In this document: in pieces, positions 46,494-55,335 of the stretch
Layout of the letters: every line of letters starts with the position of its first letter
Position numbering within the stretch: the first letter of the stretch is position 1
Source: Zunongwangia pacifica
GTDB taxonomy: Bacteria > Bacteroidota > Bacteroidia > Flavobacteriales > Flavobacteriaceae
Length of the DNA: 63,152 bases
Direction of reading: 5' to 3'
Assembly (NCBI RefSeq): GCF_023499215.1
Contig: NZ_JAKHSK010000027.1
Coordinates: forward strand, 1-63,152
Translations under genes and position numbers: made by a program
Notes under the pieces: generated by a model
What the model was told of the DNA's origin: nothing
Seen by the model: the letters and a program-made list of their open reading frames with translations, nothing else
Databases searched by the model: none

Positions 46494-47423
46494 TTAATAG
46501 CCGCGATCTTGTTCTACCAGATTTTTAAGTTCTTCACCCTCCTGGAAACGTTCGTAATTTTCTACAATCTGGGGAACAACAGATTCGGCTTGTGTTAAAC
46601 TTGCTGTATGCGGAGTAATACTGATTCTTTCGTGAGTCCAAAAGGCATGGTCTTCAGGTAAAGGTTCTTCTTTAAAAACGTCTAATGCGGCACCGGCAAG
46701 ATGCCCGCTATCGATCATTTCTATAAGGTCGTTTTCTTCTAAATGCTCACCACGACCAACATTGATCACGTAAGCACCTTTTGGAAGTTTTTCGAACAAT
46801 ACTTTGTTTAAGATTCCGCTAGTTTCATCGGTTAGCGGTAAAAGGCATATCAGGATCTCAGATTCTTTTAAAAACTCATCCAGACTATTGTCACCGTAAT
46901 AAGAGGTAATATCTTCACAATCTTTTTCTGAACGGGACCATCCTGAAACTTTAAATTTATTTTTGGCTAAAAGTTGAGCGGTGGCTGTACCAATAACGCC
47001 CATTCCCATTACCCCAACTTTCATATCACTATTATGACAATATTTTAAAACATTCCAATTGCTGTCTTTTTCCTGATGTTTATAAGCTGAAAGATGACGA
47101 GTATGATTCATTACTAACGCCAGAACAAATTCACTAAGATCACTGGTTAACTGCTTATCGACCACTCTTGTGATTTTTACGCCTTCGGGAAATTCAGGGT
47201 CCGAGGTAATGTGATCTACCCCCGCGCCCATCGATGCTACCACTTTTAAATTGGGGTAATTTTTAAAGAGTCCGCGGGGATGTTTCCAGCTAATAGCAAA
47301 TTCAACTTCTTCTTTGTCGTGATCTTCAGGGTATACATAAACATTCATTCCCGGATGCTGACTTTTAAGGGTTTCTACCCAATGGGATACATCTCTTCCG
47401 GGAGATACAACTAATACAGACAT
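46494..47423 (-). CDS. D-2-hydroxyacid dehydrogenase, glyoxylate/hydroxypyruvate reductase A-like
   Basis: 309 residues. NAD(P)-binding GMGVIGTATAQLLA, the NVGRGEHLEENDLIEMI segment with the catalytic Arg and acidic residue, and the catalytic His in ISITPHTASLTQ. The GhrA-like branch reduces glyoxylate or hydroxypyruvate. Followed by the USP gene; 55 bases from the acyl-CoA dehydrogenase. Confidence 0.9.
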   Translation of the reverse strand: MSVLVVSPGRDVSHWVETLKSQHPGMNVYVYPEDHDKEEVEFAISWKHPRGLFKNYPNLKVVASMGAGVDHITSDPEFPEGVKITRVVDKQLTSDLSEFVLALVMNHTRHLSAYKHQEKDSNWNVLKYCHNSDMKVGVMGMGVIGTATAQLLAKNKFKVSGWSRSEKDCEDITSYYGDNSLDEFLKESEILICLLPLTDETSGILNKVLFEKLPKGAYVINVGRGEHLEENDLIEMIDSGHLAGAALDVFKEEPLPEDHAFWTHERISITPHTASLTQAESVVPQIVENYERFQEGEELKNLVEQDRGY

Positions 47424-47478
47424 TTAATTCTAATTTTTTGCCCTCATCGAGGGTTTTGATTTTTAATTTGATTTTTTG

Positions 47479-48843
47479 TTAGCTAACAAAAGCACTATAG
47501 CCGGTAATTGCCCTACCAACAATGAGCGAGTTTATTTCTTTGGTACCCTCGTAACTGTAGATCGCTTCAGCATCGGCAACAAAACGGGCAACATCGTGTT
47601 CCAGTAAGATTCCATTACCTCCCATTACTTCACGCGCACGGCTCACTACATCACGCATTCGCATACTACAATATACTTTGGCTAAAGAAGCATGCTCATC
47701 GGTAAGCATATCCTGATCCTGCATTTCAGATAACCTAAAACATAAGGTTTGCATGGCAGTAAGGTTAGAAACCATTTCTACCAAATGATTTTGGATTAGC
47801 TGATAAGAAGCAATAGGACGCCCAAATTGTTCTCTTTTACGAGTATATTTAAGCGCACTTTCGTAAGCACCACGAGCACAACCTACGGCCTGCCAGGCAA
47901 CACCGGCACGTGTCATTCGTAATACATTGGCGGTATCTTTAAACGAATTGGCATTTTGCAATCGATCATTTTCGGCTACTTTACAATCGGTAAGCGTGAT
48001 AAGGGCATTTTGGACTATACGAAGCGCCATTTTATCTTCCATTTTTTCCGCTTTAAAGCCGGGATTGTCTTTTTCTACCAAAAATCCTTTAACCTGATTG
48101 CTTTCTTCATCGCGAGCCCAAATAATAATCACATCGGCAAAAGTGGCATTACCAATCCATTTTTTTTGTCCGTTTAAGATCCAGTTTTCACCATCAAATT
48201 TACAGGTCGTTTCTAAGCCACCTGCAACGCCAGATCCTACGTTTGGCTCGGTTAATCCAAAAGCACCGATTTTCTCCAGTTTTTGCATCTGCGGAAGCCA
48301 TTTTTGCTTTTGTTCCTCGCTACCACATAAATAAATAGATCCCATGGCCAGGCCGCTGTGCACACCAAAAAAGGTTGAGGTAGAAACATCTACCCTTGCA
48401 ATTTCCTGTGCAATAATCCCTTCCATTAAGAACGGAAGATTTGGGCAGCCATATCCTTCGTAAGGTATCCCGGCAATATTCAGCTTTTTGAATTTTTCGA
48501 TGATCTCGAATGGGAATTTTGCCCTATTCCAATGATCATTGATTAAAGGTCTGATCTCATCTTCCATAAGAGTACGTACTTCCATCTGAAGTTTGCGCTG
48601 TTCTTCGGTAAGCTTATAATCCAGATTATAAAAATCACCATCGATAGGAGGGAGGTCACTTTGCGATTTATGTCGCTTGGTTTTTAACATTTTCATGAGC
48701 CCCGCAAGCTGGCGCTCATCTAATTTACCTAAAGTCTTCATGGCTTCAGATAAATCGATTTGTTTATTGATTTTTGCCAGCTGATCCATATCAACCGACT
48801 TTAACAGGTCTACGGTATTTCTTACTTTCTTGAAAAATGACAT
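47479..48843 (-). CDS. Acyl-CoA dehydrogenase family protein
   Basis: 454 residues. The catalytic core begins near residue 75 (LTEEQRKLQMEVRTLMEDEIRP) and includes GAFGLTEPNVGSG, NGQKKWIGNATFADV, TRKREQFGRPIASYQLIQ and the catalytic glutamate in AIYSYEGTKEINSLIVGRAITG. It resembles glutaryl-CoA or short-chain type enzymes. The first 70 residues, rich in charged helices, are an extra N-terminal segment. Electrons would pass to EtfAB. Confidence 0.9.
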   Translation of the reverse strand: MSFFKKVRNTVDLLKSVDMDQLAKINKQIDLSEAMKTLGKLDERQLAGLMKMLKTKRHKSQSDLPPIDGDFYNLDYKLTEEQRKLQMEVRTLMEDEIRPLINDHWNRAKFPFEIIEKFKKLNIAGIPYEGYGCPNLPFLMEGIIAQEIARVDVSTSTFFGVHSGLAMGSIYLCGSEEQKQKWLPQMQKLEKIGAFGLTEPNVGSGVAGGLETTCKFDGENWILNGQKKWIGNATFADVIIIWARDEESNQVKGFLVEKDNPGFKAEKMEDKMALRIVQNALITLTDCKVAENDRLQNANSFKDTANVLRMTRAGVAWQAVGCARGAYESALKYTRKREQFGRPIASYQLIQNHLVEMVSNLTAMQTLCFRLSEMQDQDMLTDEHASLAKVYCSMRMRDVVSRAREVMGGNGILLEHDVARFVADAEAIYSYEGTKEINSLIVGRAITGYSAFVS

Positions 48844-49293
48844 GGGATTACTTTTGTTATGATTTTCAATTTAAGGATTAAAAAGCCCCGCCGCTGTTAA
48901 AGGTTTCCGAAGAAAAGGATAAAATCGAGATCGATTTAGTTGGAGATATTTTTCCACTAAAAAACTGTCTGGAAAGTATCCAAATATGTCATTCTGAACC
49001 TGCCTTTCGGCAGACAGGTTTATTTCAGAATCTCATCATGCTAATTGATAGTTATGTAAGATGCGCAATAATTTTAGGTTGACGAAAATTGTTTTTTATA
49101 TAGCTTGTTTTTTCGCTTTAAGAACCTGAGTTCGATTTAAGATGATCCCGGATACGGATTGAAACCTATGCGAAAGAATTTATATCGAAGCTTCCATTTT
49201 TTGGTTGTATTTCGATACAAATAAATTTTCTTTGAAAATTCACTCAATGTCCTAAAATCCTGAAATAATCGACCTCGGGTTAAGAATATGTTT
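48844..49293. other. Intergenic with palindromic element
   Basis: No gene. It contains the palindromic element at 48991-49031, listed separately. Confidence 0.5.
48991..49031. repeat. Palindromic intergenic element (TTCTGAA...TTCAGAA type)
   Basis: ATTCTGAA (48991-48998) pairs with TTCAGAAT (49024-49031). Inside, AACCTG pairs with CAGGTT, and CTGCC with GGCAG, which gives a nested hairpin capped by TTTC. It looks like the small REP-type elements scattered through flavobacterial genomes; only one copy is in this window. Confidence 0.55.
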
Positions 49294-51894
49294 TTAAGAA
49301 TTCACCGAACCTTGATTTTCTTGTAGATTCATGTTCTCGATATCTGTCGTTTCAATATTTTGCTTTTTATATCTATTTACAAAAGTGTCTTTAACCCTTT
49401 CAGAAATAGCGAAATAAGGGATCCAGATTAAACAGGCAATTAGTGATTTAAATAACTCCCTATATAGATCGGGTTCGGGAGTTATAGAATTTACGGCGGG
49501 AATGATTGCGGCCACAAAAGTATCTAAACTTACCCCTATAAAATTGAAAACATAAAAAGCAATTATGAGTTTTGGCGCTATTGTTCTTCTTTTAAAGAAA
49601 ATAATCAATATAAAAATATTGAAAGCAAGAGAAGCAGCATTGAAAATGATTTCAAAAAATACAAGTCCTACTAAAGCTTTATTCCCTGTAGACCAAAGTA
49701 ATAAATAATTGGAGGTGAAATACTCATTATAAATCATTGGAGATAACGTGAGTAAAGGGGAAATGCAAAGGCCTATTGCTATTAAAATTAACCAGCCACC
49801 AATGGGGCGATGATCGTTTGGATGCGATTTAGATGGGATATCGTAGTTTACGTAAATTAAGTAACATATAAAACCCGCCCCGGTAAATACAACTAAAAAT
49901 AAGATAACCGCAAACCACGAAATGTTAGAGTTATCGGTAGTAGCAACACTATTGGCAAAGCCTGGATTATAAGTGAGGTAATACGAAATATTTTCTGCCG
50001 CTTTTTCATGGGCTTTTAGAAATTCAGAATAATCCTCGGCGGGGACATTGTCGCTTAAAGTTTTGTACTTATGGATAAGGTCTATCCTGGCATTCGAGTA
50101 TTTGGTTTGGTACGTATATTCAAAGTAAGGGTTGTCTGATTTATAATACTCGGTTTCAACATTCCATTTTTCAGGAGTGAAAATGACGATATTATAATCG
50201 ATATTGGTACCTTCATTGATGTAATATGGCGATTTTCGCTTTGCTGTTTTTTGTGGAAACATAAAATTATCGATGGCCAAAGCATAGTATTGTGAATAAA
50301 TCTGGCTGGAGTCCTCTGGCATCGGCTTCCAATGACCAGGAATCACATATTCCTCGTTCACCGTAAAAGCGTTTTTTTCGTTACGCTCATCATTAAAATA
50401 CAAATCCTGAGCGACTTCGATGTCGGGATAGGCAAGACTGTAAAAATCGAGATAGCTTTTTTGAATGCTGCTTAAACCATTGGCATTAAACTCAGCTCTC
50501 GTATTATCTGCTTTCGAGCCCGTATAGACGGTTTCCACTTTAAGTCGGGTTGGCCCGCCAATAGAATCGATAATAAAAGTTTCGGTGATGTTTGCCTTTC
50601 CATAATCGGGTTTTTCAAACTTTGTAAGTTTTTTAGTGTCATCATCCAAAATGAGTCCGTATCCGTAATCCGGGGTGAAAATTTGTTCAGCATCACCCCC
50701 CTGATTGCCTATAGTTGGATCTATAAAATAGTCCTTATTAAACCGGTGATATTGAACGATGCAGTGATCAAAAGAATTTGGTGATGGTAAATCTTCATTG
50801 ATAGTATTTCCAGAAGAGGAGTTTACCAGAATAGGATGGGCATCGATTTGATAGGCCTTTAAAAGTTCACAGAGTAAAAAGGATTTGTCTTTACAATCGC
50901 CATATCTGCGATTAAAAATATCTTTTGGGTTGCTGGGTTTATGGGAACTTAAACCATTTTCAAAACCTAAGTATCTTATTTTATCCTGAACAAACCTTGT
51001 GAGCGGAACAACAGGATCGTCGAAAATAGTATCAGTTTCTACAATTTCTTTGGCCTTTTTGTGTAACCATTCTCTATCTGAAGCGGATATTTTATAATAC
51101 TGATGATAATTTTTAGCAACATCATTCCACGACTGAAACTGGGAAACCTGATAGGATTGCGAGGCATCATACCAAATGGGTGAATTGGTGTCGTAAACGG
51201 TGGTTTCAGGATTGGTGCTTTCTATAACATATTCTGTATGGGTAGGATGCTCTGTAATTTGAGGTGTAGACGACCCATTAAAAAATTTGATCTCAAAATT
51301 TTCATTTTTAGGAACAAGATACCTTCCGTAGATGTTTACCACCGGAAGCGCATATTCCAAATACTCTTCTGTAGAAAACTTTCCATGATGTACCGGGTTA
51401 AAGCCATTGCGCGTGTAGCTGTATTCAATAATATCACCTACTCTTACGTCTGTTAGATTAAAAAGGGCAGAGAGGGAGCCATCATATAAATAACGTTCTA
51501 AATTGGTTTCCCGCTGTACGGTTTTAATTCGGTTTAAATCTAATTGATCGATTACTTCAGCATTACGATAGATGTTTATTTTATGTAAAAAAAGCTGTTG
51601 ATAATCGGGATCATATTCTATAGTGAAATCGCTCATTTCCTGTACCCCTTCACTGTTAAGAACTTTAAAGGCTAAATGATAAAATGCTTTTTCTTCTATT
51701 AAATTGTATTGTGAATCTATCAAAAGGTAAAGAAAAGGAGCATTGTCGAGTTCTTTTTTTTCTGAAGAGAGTTCAGCTTCTACTGGAGTAACCCATTCTG
51801 GTGTTTTTGATTGAAAAACCTGATTATTTTGTGCTGAAATTGCACAAATCCAAAGACACGCGATAAACGTGCAGATTGATTTTAAGCGTTTCAT
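49294..51894 (-). CDS. DUF3857 / transglutaminase-like protein fused to DUF2569 membrane domain
   Basis: 866 residues. Signal peptide (residues 1-21), a DUF3857 domain (about 50-240), then a transglutaminase core with the Cys-His-Asp triad: RRYGDCKDKSF (Cys334), FDHCIVQY (His377), FIDPTI (Asp392). A beta-rich stretch follows to about 650. The C-terminus then has several membrane helices starting with RPIGGWLILIAIGLCISPLL, the DUF2569 signature. The protease/transglutaminase part would be periplasmic and anchored by DUF2569. No neighbours on its strand give a hint of substrate. Confidence 0.87.
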   Translation of the reverse strand: MKRLKSICTFIACLWICAISAQNNQVFQSKTPEWVTPVEAELSSEKKELDNAPFLYLLIDSQYNLIEEKAFYHLAFKVLNSEGVQEMSDFTIEYDPDYQQLFLHKINIYRNAEVIDQLDLNRIKTVQRETNLERYLYDGSLSALFNLTDVRVGDIIEYSYTRNGFNPVHHGKFSTEEYLEYALPVVNIYGRYLVPKNENFEIKFFNGSSTPQITEHPTHTEYVIESTNPETTVYDTNSPIWYDASQSYQVSQFQSWNDVAKNYHQYYKISASDREWLHKKAKEIVETDTIFDDPVVPLTRFVQDKIRYLGFENGLSSHKPSNPKDIFNRRYGDCKDKSFLLCELLKAYQIDAHPILVNSSSGNTINEDLPSPNSFDHCIVQYHRFNKDYFIDPTIGNQGGDAEQIFTPDYGYGLILDDDTKKLTKFEKPDYGKANITETFIIDSIGGPTRLKVETVYTGSKADNTRAEFNANGLSSIQKSYLDFYSLAYPDIEVAQDLYFNDERNEKNAFTVNEEYVIPGHWKPMPEDSSQIYSQYYALAIDNFMFPQKTAKRKSPYYINEGTNIDYNIVIFTPEKWNVETEYYKSDNPYFEYTYQTKYSNARIDLIHKYKTLSDNVPAEDYSEFLKAHEKAAENISYYLTYNPGFANSVATTDNSNISWFAVILFLVVFTGAGFICYLIYVNYDIPSKSHPNDHRPIGGWLILIAIGLCISPLLTLSPMIYNEYFTSNYLLLWSTGNKALVGLVFFEIIFNAASLAFNIFILIIFFKRRTIAPKLIIAFYVFNFIGVSLDTFVAAIIPAVNSITPEPDLYRELFKSLIACLIWIPYFAISERVKDTFVNRYKKQNIETTDIENMNLQENQGSVNS

Positions 51895-51960
51895 GAGAAT
51901 GTTAATGATTTATCAAAGAAACGTTAATATTTTAAAATATGGAAATATGATCCATAAAAA

Positions 51961-52000
51961 AATCCCCTTAAAAACAGGGGATTTTTCTCGAAAATCGAGA
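51961..52000 (-). terminator. Double-hairpin terminator after metK
   Basis: On the minus strand a short stem (TCTCGA/TCGAGA, 51986-52000) is followed by AATCCCCT / AGGGGATT (51961-51983) and a T-run. It starts 22 bases after the metK stop. Confidence 0.85.
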
Positions 52001-52021
52001 TTTTTATATGCGTTTTGGGCT

Positions 52022-53278
52022 TTAAATTCTAAAAGCCTCTTTTACTTTATCTACATAGTCTAATTTTTCCCAGGTAAATAATTCAACCTCTTTCTTGATT
52101 TCTCCGTTATACGGACTTTTAAAGATCTTGGTTACCTTTTTAGGTTCTTTACCCATGTGGCCGTACGCAGCCGTTTCACGGTAAATAGGATTTCTTAGGT
52201 TTAAGCGCTCTTCAATAGCAAAAGGACGCATATCGAAAATTTCACCTACTTTTTTAGCAATCTCGCCATTGCTCAACTCAACCTTAGAAGTTCCATAAGT
52301 GTCTACAGAGATCGACGTAGGCTCTACTACACCAATAGCATAAGAAACCTGAACCAAAACTTCGTCTGCAACACCGGCAGCAACAAGGTTTTTGGCAATA
52401 TGTCTTGAAGCATACGCTGCAGAGCGGTCTACTTTACTTGGATCTTTTCCAGAAAAAGCCCCACCACCGTGAGCACCTTTACCACCATAGGTATCTACAA
52501 TAATCTTTCTACCAGTCAGCCCGGCATCACCGTGCGGCCCGCCAATAACAAATTTTCCAGTAGGATTTATATGGTATTTAATATTGTTGTTGAATAATTT
52601 CTGAACATATTCAGGGAGCTGAGTAATGACACGTGGCATTAAGATCTCAATAATATCTTTCTTGATTTTAGCCAGCATTTCTTCATCATCTTCCATAAAC
52701 TGGTCATGCTGTGTAGAAAGTACAATGGCTACGATGCGTTGCGGAATATTATCATCGCTATACTCAATAGTCACCTGGCTTTTCGCATCTGGACGTAAAT
52801 AAGGAATTTCCTTTCCTTCACGTCTCAGTTCAGCAAGCTCGTACACCATTTTGTGGGAAATATCTAAAGCCAGAGGCATAAAGTTAGCAGTTTCTGTGGT
52901 AGCATAACCAAACATCATTCCTTGATCACCGGCACCCTGTTCTTCCTTGGTAGCACGATCTACCCCCTGATTAATATCTGGTGACTGCTCATGGATTAAA
53001 GAAATCACGCCACAGGAATCCCCACTAAATTGATAAGCACCTTTAGTGTATCCTATATCGTTAATAACATCACGGGCAATTTGTTGTACGTCCAGATAGG
53101 TGTTAGAACGAACTTCGCCGGCTAATACTACCTGTCCTGTAGTGACTAATGTTTCGCAGGCTACTTTCGATTCTTCATCAAAAGCCAGAAAGTTATCCAA
53201 TAAAGTATCACTAATCTGATCTGCAATCTTATCTGGGTGTCCTTCAGAAACACTTTCTGAAGTAAATAAATAAGCCAT
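52022..53278 (-). CDS. metK: S-adenosylmethionine synthetase
   Basis: 418 residues. It makes SAM from methionine and ATP. Motifs: [20 protein letters not shown], the [12 protein letters not shown] loop, [20 protein letters not shown] and [19 protein letters not shown]. Full length. The 5' UTR carries a SAM-II-type riboswitch core behind a good TTG-N18-TACATTTG promoter, so the gene is probably repressed by its own product. SAM also feeds EgtD and CobA in this window. Confidence 0.97.
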   Translation of the reverse strand: MAYLFTSESVSEGHPDKIADQISDTLLDNFLAFDEESKVACETLVTTGQVVLAGEVRSNTYLDVQQIARDVINDIGYTKGAYQFSGDSCGVISLIHEQSPDINQGVDRATKEEQGAGDQGMMFGYATTETANFMPLALDISHKMVYELAELRREGKEIPYLRPDAKSQVTIEYSDDNIPQRIVAIVLSTQHDQFMEDDEEMLAKIKKDIIEILMPRVITQLPEYVQKLFNNNIKYHINPTGKFVIGGPHGDAGLTGRKIIVDTYGGKGAHGGGAFSGKDPSKVDRSAAYASRHIAKNLVAAGVADEVLVQVSYAIGVVEPTSISVDTYGTSKVELSNGEIAKKVGEIFDMRPFAIEERLNLRNPIYRETAAYGHMGKEPKKVTKIFKSPYNGEIKKEVELFTWEKLDYVDKVKEAFRI

Positions 53279-53344
53279 AAACTTCTATTTACATTATAAA
53301 AGACGGGCTAAATTTGACGTGAAGGCAGACTATAAAAAGTATCA

Positions 53345-53433
53345 CTGCTTTAGCATTTTAACCAAATTTTTTATTTGGCATACTTCTAAAATTATAAGAA
53401 GTATTAGGGTTGCAATCAGTCAAATCTTTCCCC
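53345..53433 (-). promoter_or_regulatory. SAM-II-type riboswitch core in metK 5' UTR
   Basis: Read on the minus strand: GGGG (53433-53430), GAUUUGA (53426-53420), CUG (53419-53417), UUGCAA (53415-53410), CCC (53409-53407), then GCUAAAG (53354-53348) and CAG (53347-53345). GGG/CCC is P1 and ACUG/CAGU is the pseudoknot P2; GAUUUGA, UUGCAA and GCUAAA are the conserved SAM-II positions. Between the halves lie two extra hairpins, AUACUUCU/AGAAGUAU and CCAAAU/AUUUGG. The assignment is by eye to the class pattern. Confidence 0.75.
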
Positions 53434-53449
53434 GTTATTAAATTGGATA

Positions 53450-53478
53450 CAAATGTATGAAAATTGTTTTTACTCCAA
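53450..53478 (-). promoter_or_regulatory. metK promoter
   Basis: On the minus strand, TTG (53478-53476), 18 bases, then TACATTTG (53457-53450). This is a full match to the Bacteroidota sigma consensus and gives a UTR of about 165 bases that contains the riboswitch. Confidence 0.7.
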
Positions 53479-53659
53479 CTTGCTTTAACTTCTTTTTAGT
53501 CTGAAATATTTTTTGAATAGGCATTATTAGAAGTTTTAATATTTTTAATTCTGATAGAAAGTTGCGTATTTTACTGATGCTTACGCATGAAATTAGATGT
53601 ATTGTTGTAGAATTCTTAGATGGGTAACTATAAATAATTGAATTTTTTATTCTAAAAAT

Positions 53660-53692
53660 TTTGGTTAAGAAATATTTTCGCATTTATCTTTG
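53660..53692 (+). promoter_or_regulatory. Promoter of the Met leader / metYZ
   Basis: TTTG (53660-53663), 21 bases, then TATCTTTG (53685-53692), matching the TAnnTTTG box. The transcript would begin near 53697-53700, about 15 bases before the leader-peptide ATG. Confidence 0.75.
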
Positions 53693-53712
53693 TAGCAACA
53701 AAAAGAGAAAAA

Positions 53713-53781
53713 ATGAATTTTATCAATATGATGCGCTTTATGATGATGTGGAGAATTTCCGCAGTGCGCACTATTGCTTAA
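53713..53781 (+). CDS. Methionine-rich leader peptide (22 residues) of a metYZ attenuator
   Basis: ATG at 53713 to TAA at 53779-53781. The peptide begins MNFINMMRFMMMW and continues RISAVRTIA: six of 22 residues are Met, with in-frame ATG codons at 53728, 53731, 53740, 53743 and 53746. It lies just downstream of a strong promoter and upstream of an intrinsic terminator placed before metY. Ribosome stalling at the Met codons under methionine shortage would favour the antiterminator. It shares MNFI, MMW and R-T/S-I with the leader at 57859. No family record is known to me. Confidence 0.8.
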   Translation: MNFINMMRFMMMWRISAVRTIA

Positions 53782-53815
53782 AATTAGAAAATATAATTTG
53801 CAAAAGAGCCGCTGT
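53761..53815 (+). promoter_or_regulatory. Antiterminator fold of the Met attenuator
   Basis: Hand pairing gives a long imperfect hairpin: 53761-53766 with 53810-53815, 53768-53769 with 53808-53809, 53771-53772 with 53805-53806, 53774-53777 with 53800-53803, and 53781-53786 with 53794-53799. It uses the left arm of the terminator, so the two folds exclude each other. A small hairpin TGTGGA/TCCGCA (53747-53763) over the last Met codon could act as the protector stem. Confidence 0.65.
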
Positions 53816-53836
53816 AAAAAACAGCGGCTTTTTTTT
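53807..53836 (+). terminator. Attenuator terminator upstream of metY
   Basis: AGCCGCTGT (53807-53815) and ACAGCGGCT (53821-53829) around AAAAA, then an eight-T run to 53836. It is 25 bases after the leader stop codon and 145 bases before the metY start. Confidence 0.92.
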
Positions 53837-53981
53837 GCGATAAATTGTAATAGTGCAAATTATGATATGTAAAAGCATGATTTGCTATTGTCTAAAACGT
53901 AAAGGTTAATCGAATAAGATCTCCCAGGCAATAGCAAGATAAAAGGGGATCGATCGAATATTAACTATAAAAAGTAAAAAA

Positions 53982-55259
53982 ATGAGTTCAAATAAATTTG
54001 CAACAAACGCTTTACACTTTGGTCACGATGTCGCCAATAATGCAGGTACCCGTGCAGTGCCTATCTACCAGACAACGTCTTATGTTTTTAAGGATTCTGA
54101 TGAGGCCGCCGGCAGATTTTCTCTGGCGCAACCGGGATACATTTATACACGATTAAATAATCCTACTAACGATATTTTAGAGCAACGGCTAGCTGCTTTA
54201 GAAGGAGGAATTGGCGCGGTAGTCACCGCGTCTGGAACAGCTGCTATCAATACCACCTTGTTAACGCTTTTAAAAGCCGGAGATCATATTGTCGCTTCAA
54301 ATAGTTTGTATGGTGGTACTTACAACCTTTTAAGCGTTACACTGCCAAGACTTGGGATTACCACTACTTTTGTGGACCCGTCGAAACCAGAAAATTTTGG
54401 GGAAGCTGTCCGGGAAAATACCAGAGCTATTTTTGCAGAGTCTCTAGGAAACCCCAAATTAGATGTTTTAGACTTAAAAAATATCGCTAAACAAGCCCAG
54501 GCGCATAAAATCCCTTTTATTGTAGACAATACGGTAGCCACTCCTTACTTGTTAAAACCAATTGAATTTGGTGCCAATATCGTCATAGAATCGTTAACCA
54601 AATATATTAGTGGTAACGGAACCTCTTTAGGAGGTGCTATAATCGATGCAGGGACTTTTGACTGGTCGAGTGGAAATTTCCCTGAATTTACCGAACCTTC
54701 ACCAGGATATCATGGCCTAGTATATCATGAGGCCTTAGGCAATGCGGCTTTTATTGCTAAAGTGAGGGTAGAAGGCTTGCGTGATCACGGTGCAGCCTTG
54801 AGTCCGTTTAATGCTTTTCAGATCATACAGGGGCTGGAAACTTTAAAAATAAGAATTAAACAGCATAGTGAAAACGCTTTGGCATTGGCGCAATGGTTGC
54901 AACAACAGGAAGTAGTAACCTGGGTGAATTATCCGGGATTAAGCGATAGTACCTATTACGAGCTGGCAAAAGAGTATTTGCCCGAAGGCCAGAGTGGTAT
55001 CGTTACTTTTGGGGTTAAAGGAGGATATGATGCCGCTAAGATTATAGCAGACGAAACAAAATTATTCTCCTTACTGGCCAATATTGGTGATACCAAATCT
55101 TTAATTATCCATCCTGCCAGTACCACCCATCAGCAACTTGATGACGAAGCTCAAAAATCGACCGGTGTTTCTAAAGATTTAATACGTTTGTCTGTAGGTC
55201 TGGAAGATATCGAGGATTTAAAAGAAGATCTGAAATTGGTATTTTTAAAAATAAAATGA
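53982..55259 (+). CDS. metY: O-acetylhomoserine sulfhydrylase / aminocarboxypropyltransferase
   Basis: 425 residues. A Cys/Met-metabolism PLP enzyme that makes homocysteine directly from O-acetylhomoserine and sulfide. Motifs: YIYTRLNNPTNDILEQRLAALEG, VVTASGTAAINTTLL, VDNTVATPYLLKPIEFGANI, the Schiff-base lysine in ESLTKYISGNGTSLGG, and LGDTKSLIIHPASTTHQQL-type ending. The longer form with an insertion before the C-terminal domain is typical of MetY. It is controlled by the attenuator upstream and would consume sulfide made by the sulfite reductase 4 kb downstream. Confidence 0.93.
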   Translation: MSSNKFATNALHFGHDVANNAGTRAVPIYQTTSYVFKDSDEAAGRFSLAQPGYIYTRLNNPTNDILEQRLAALEGGIGAVVTASGTAAINTTLLTLLKAGDHIVASNSLYGGTYNLLSVTLPRLGITTTFVDPSKPENFGEAVRENTRAIFAESLGNPKLDVLDLKNIAKQAQAHKIPFIVDNTVATPYLLKPIEFGANIVIESLTKYISGNGTSLGGAIIDAGTFDWSSGNFPEFTEPSPGYHGLVYHEALGNAAFIAKVRVEGLRDHGAALSPFNAFQIIQGLETLKIRIKQHSENALALAQWLQQQEVVTWVNYPGLSDSTYYELAKEYLPEGQSGIVTFGVKGGYDAAKIIADETKLFSLLANIGDTKSLIIHPASTTHQQLDDEAQKSTGVSKDLIRLSVGLEDIEDLKEDLKLVFLKIK

Positions 55260-55335
55260 GAATAATATATTGAGTACTTTTGGATAGTTACTCAATAGAA
55301 TTACTAGTAATTAAAAGATATAAAACCCTTACAGT

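Noticed and set aside
53438-53683. 81-codon minus-strand frame upstream of metK
   Set aside because: It overlaps the metK promoter; A/T-rich chance frame.
53661-53843. 60-codon open frame overlapping the Met leader
   Set aside because: It runs through the promoter and the terminator hairpin in a different frame; the 22-codon Met-rich frame explains the region better.
53838-53981. Second riboswitch between the Met terminator and metY
   Set aside because: There are hairpins (for example GATCtCCC/GGGGATC at 53918-53951), but I could not match any known SAM, cobalamin or TPP core.
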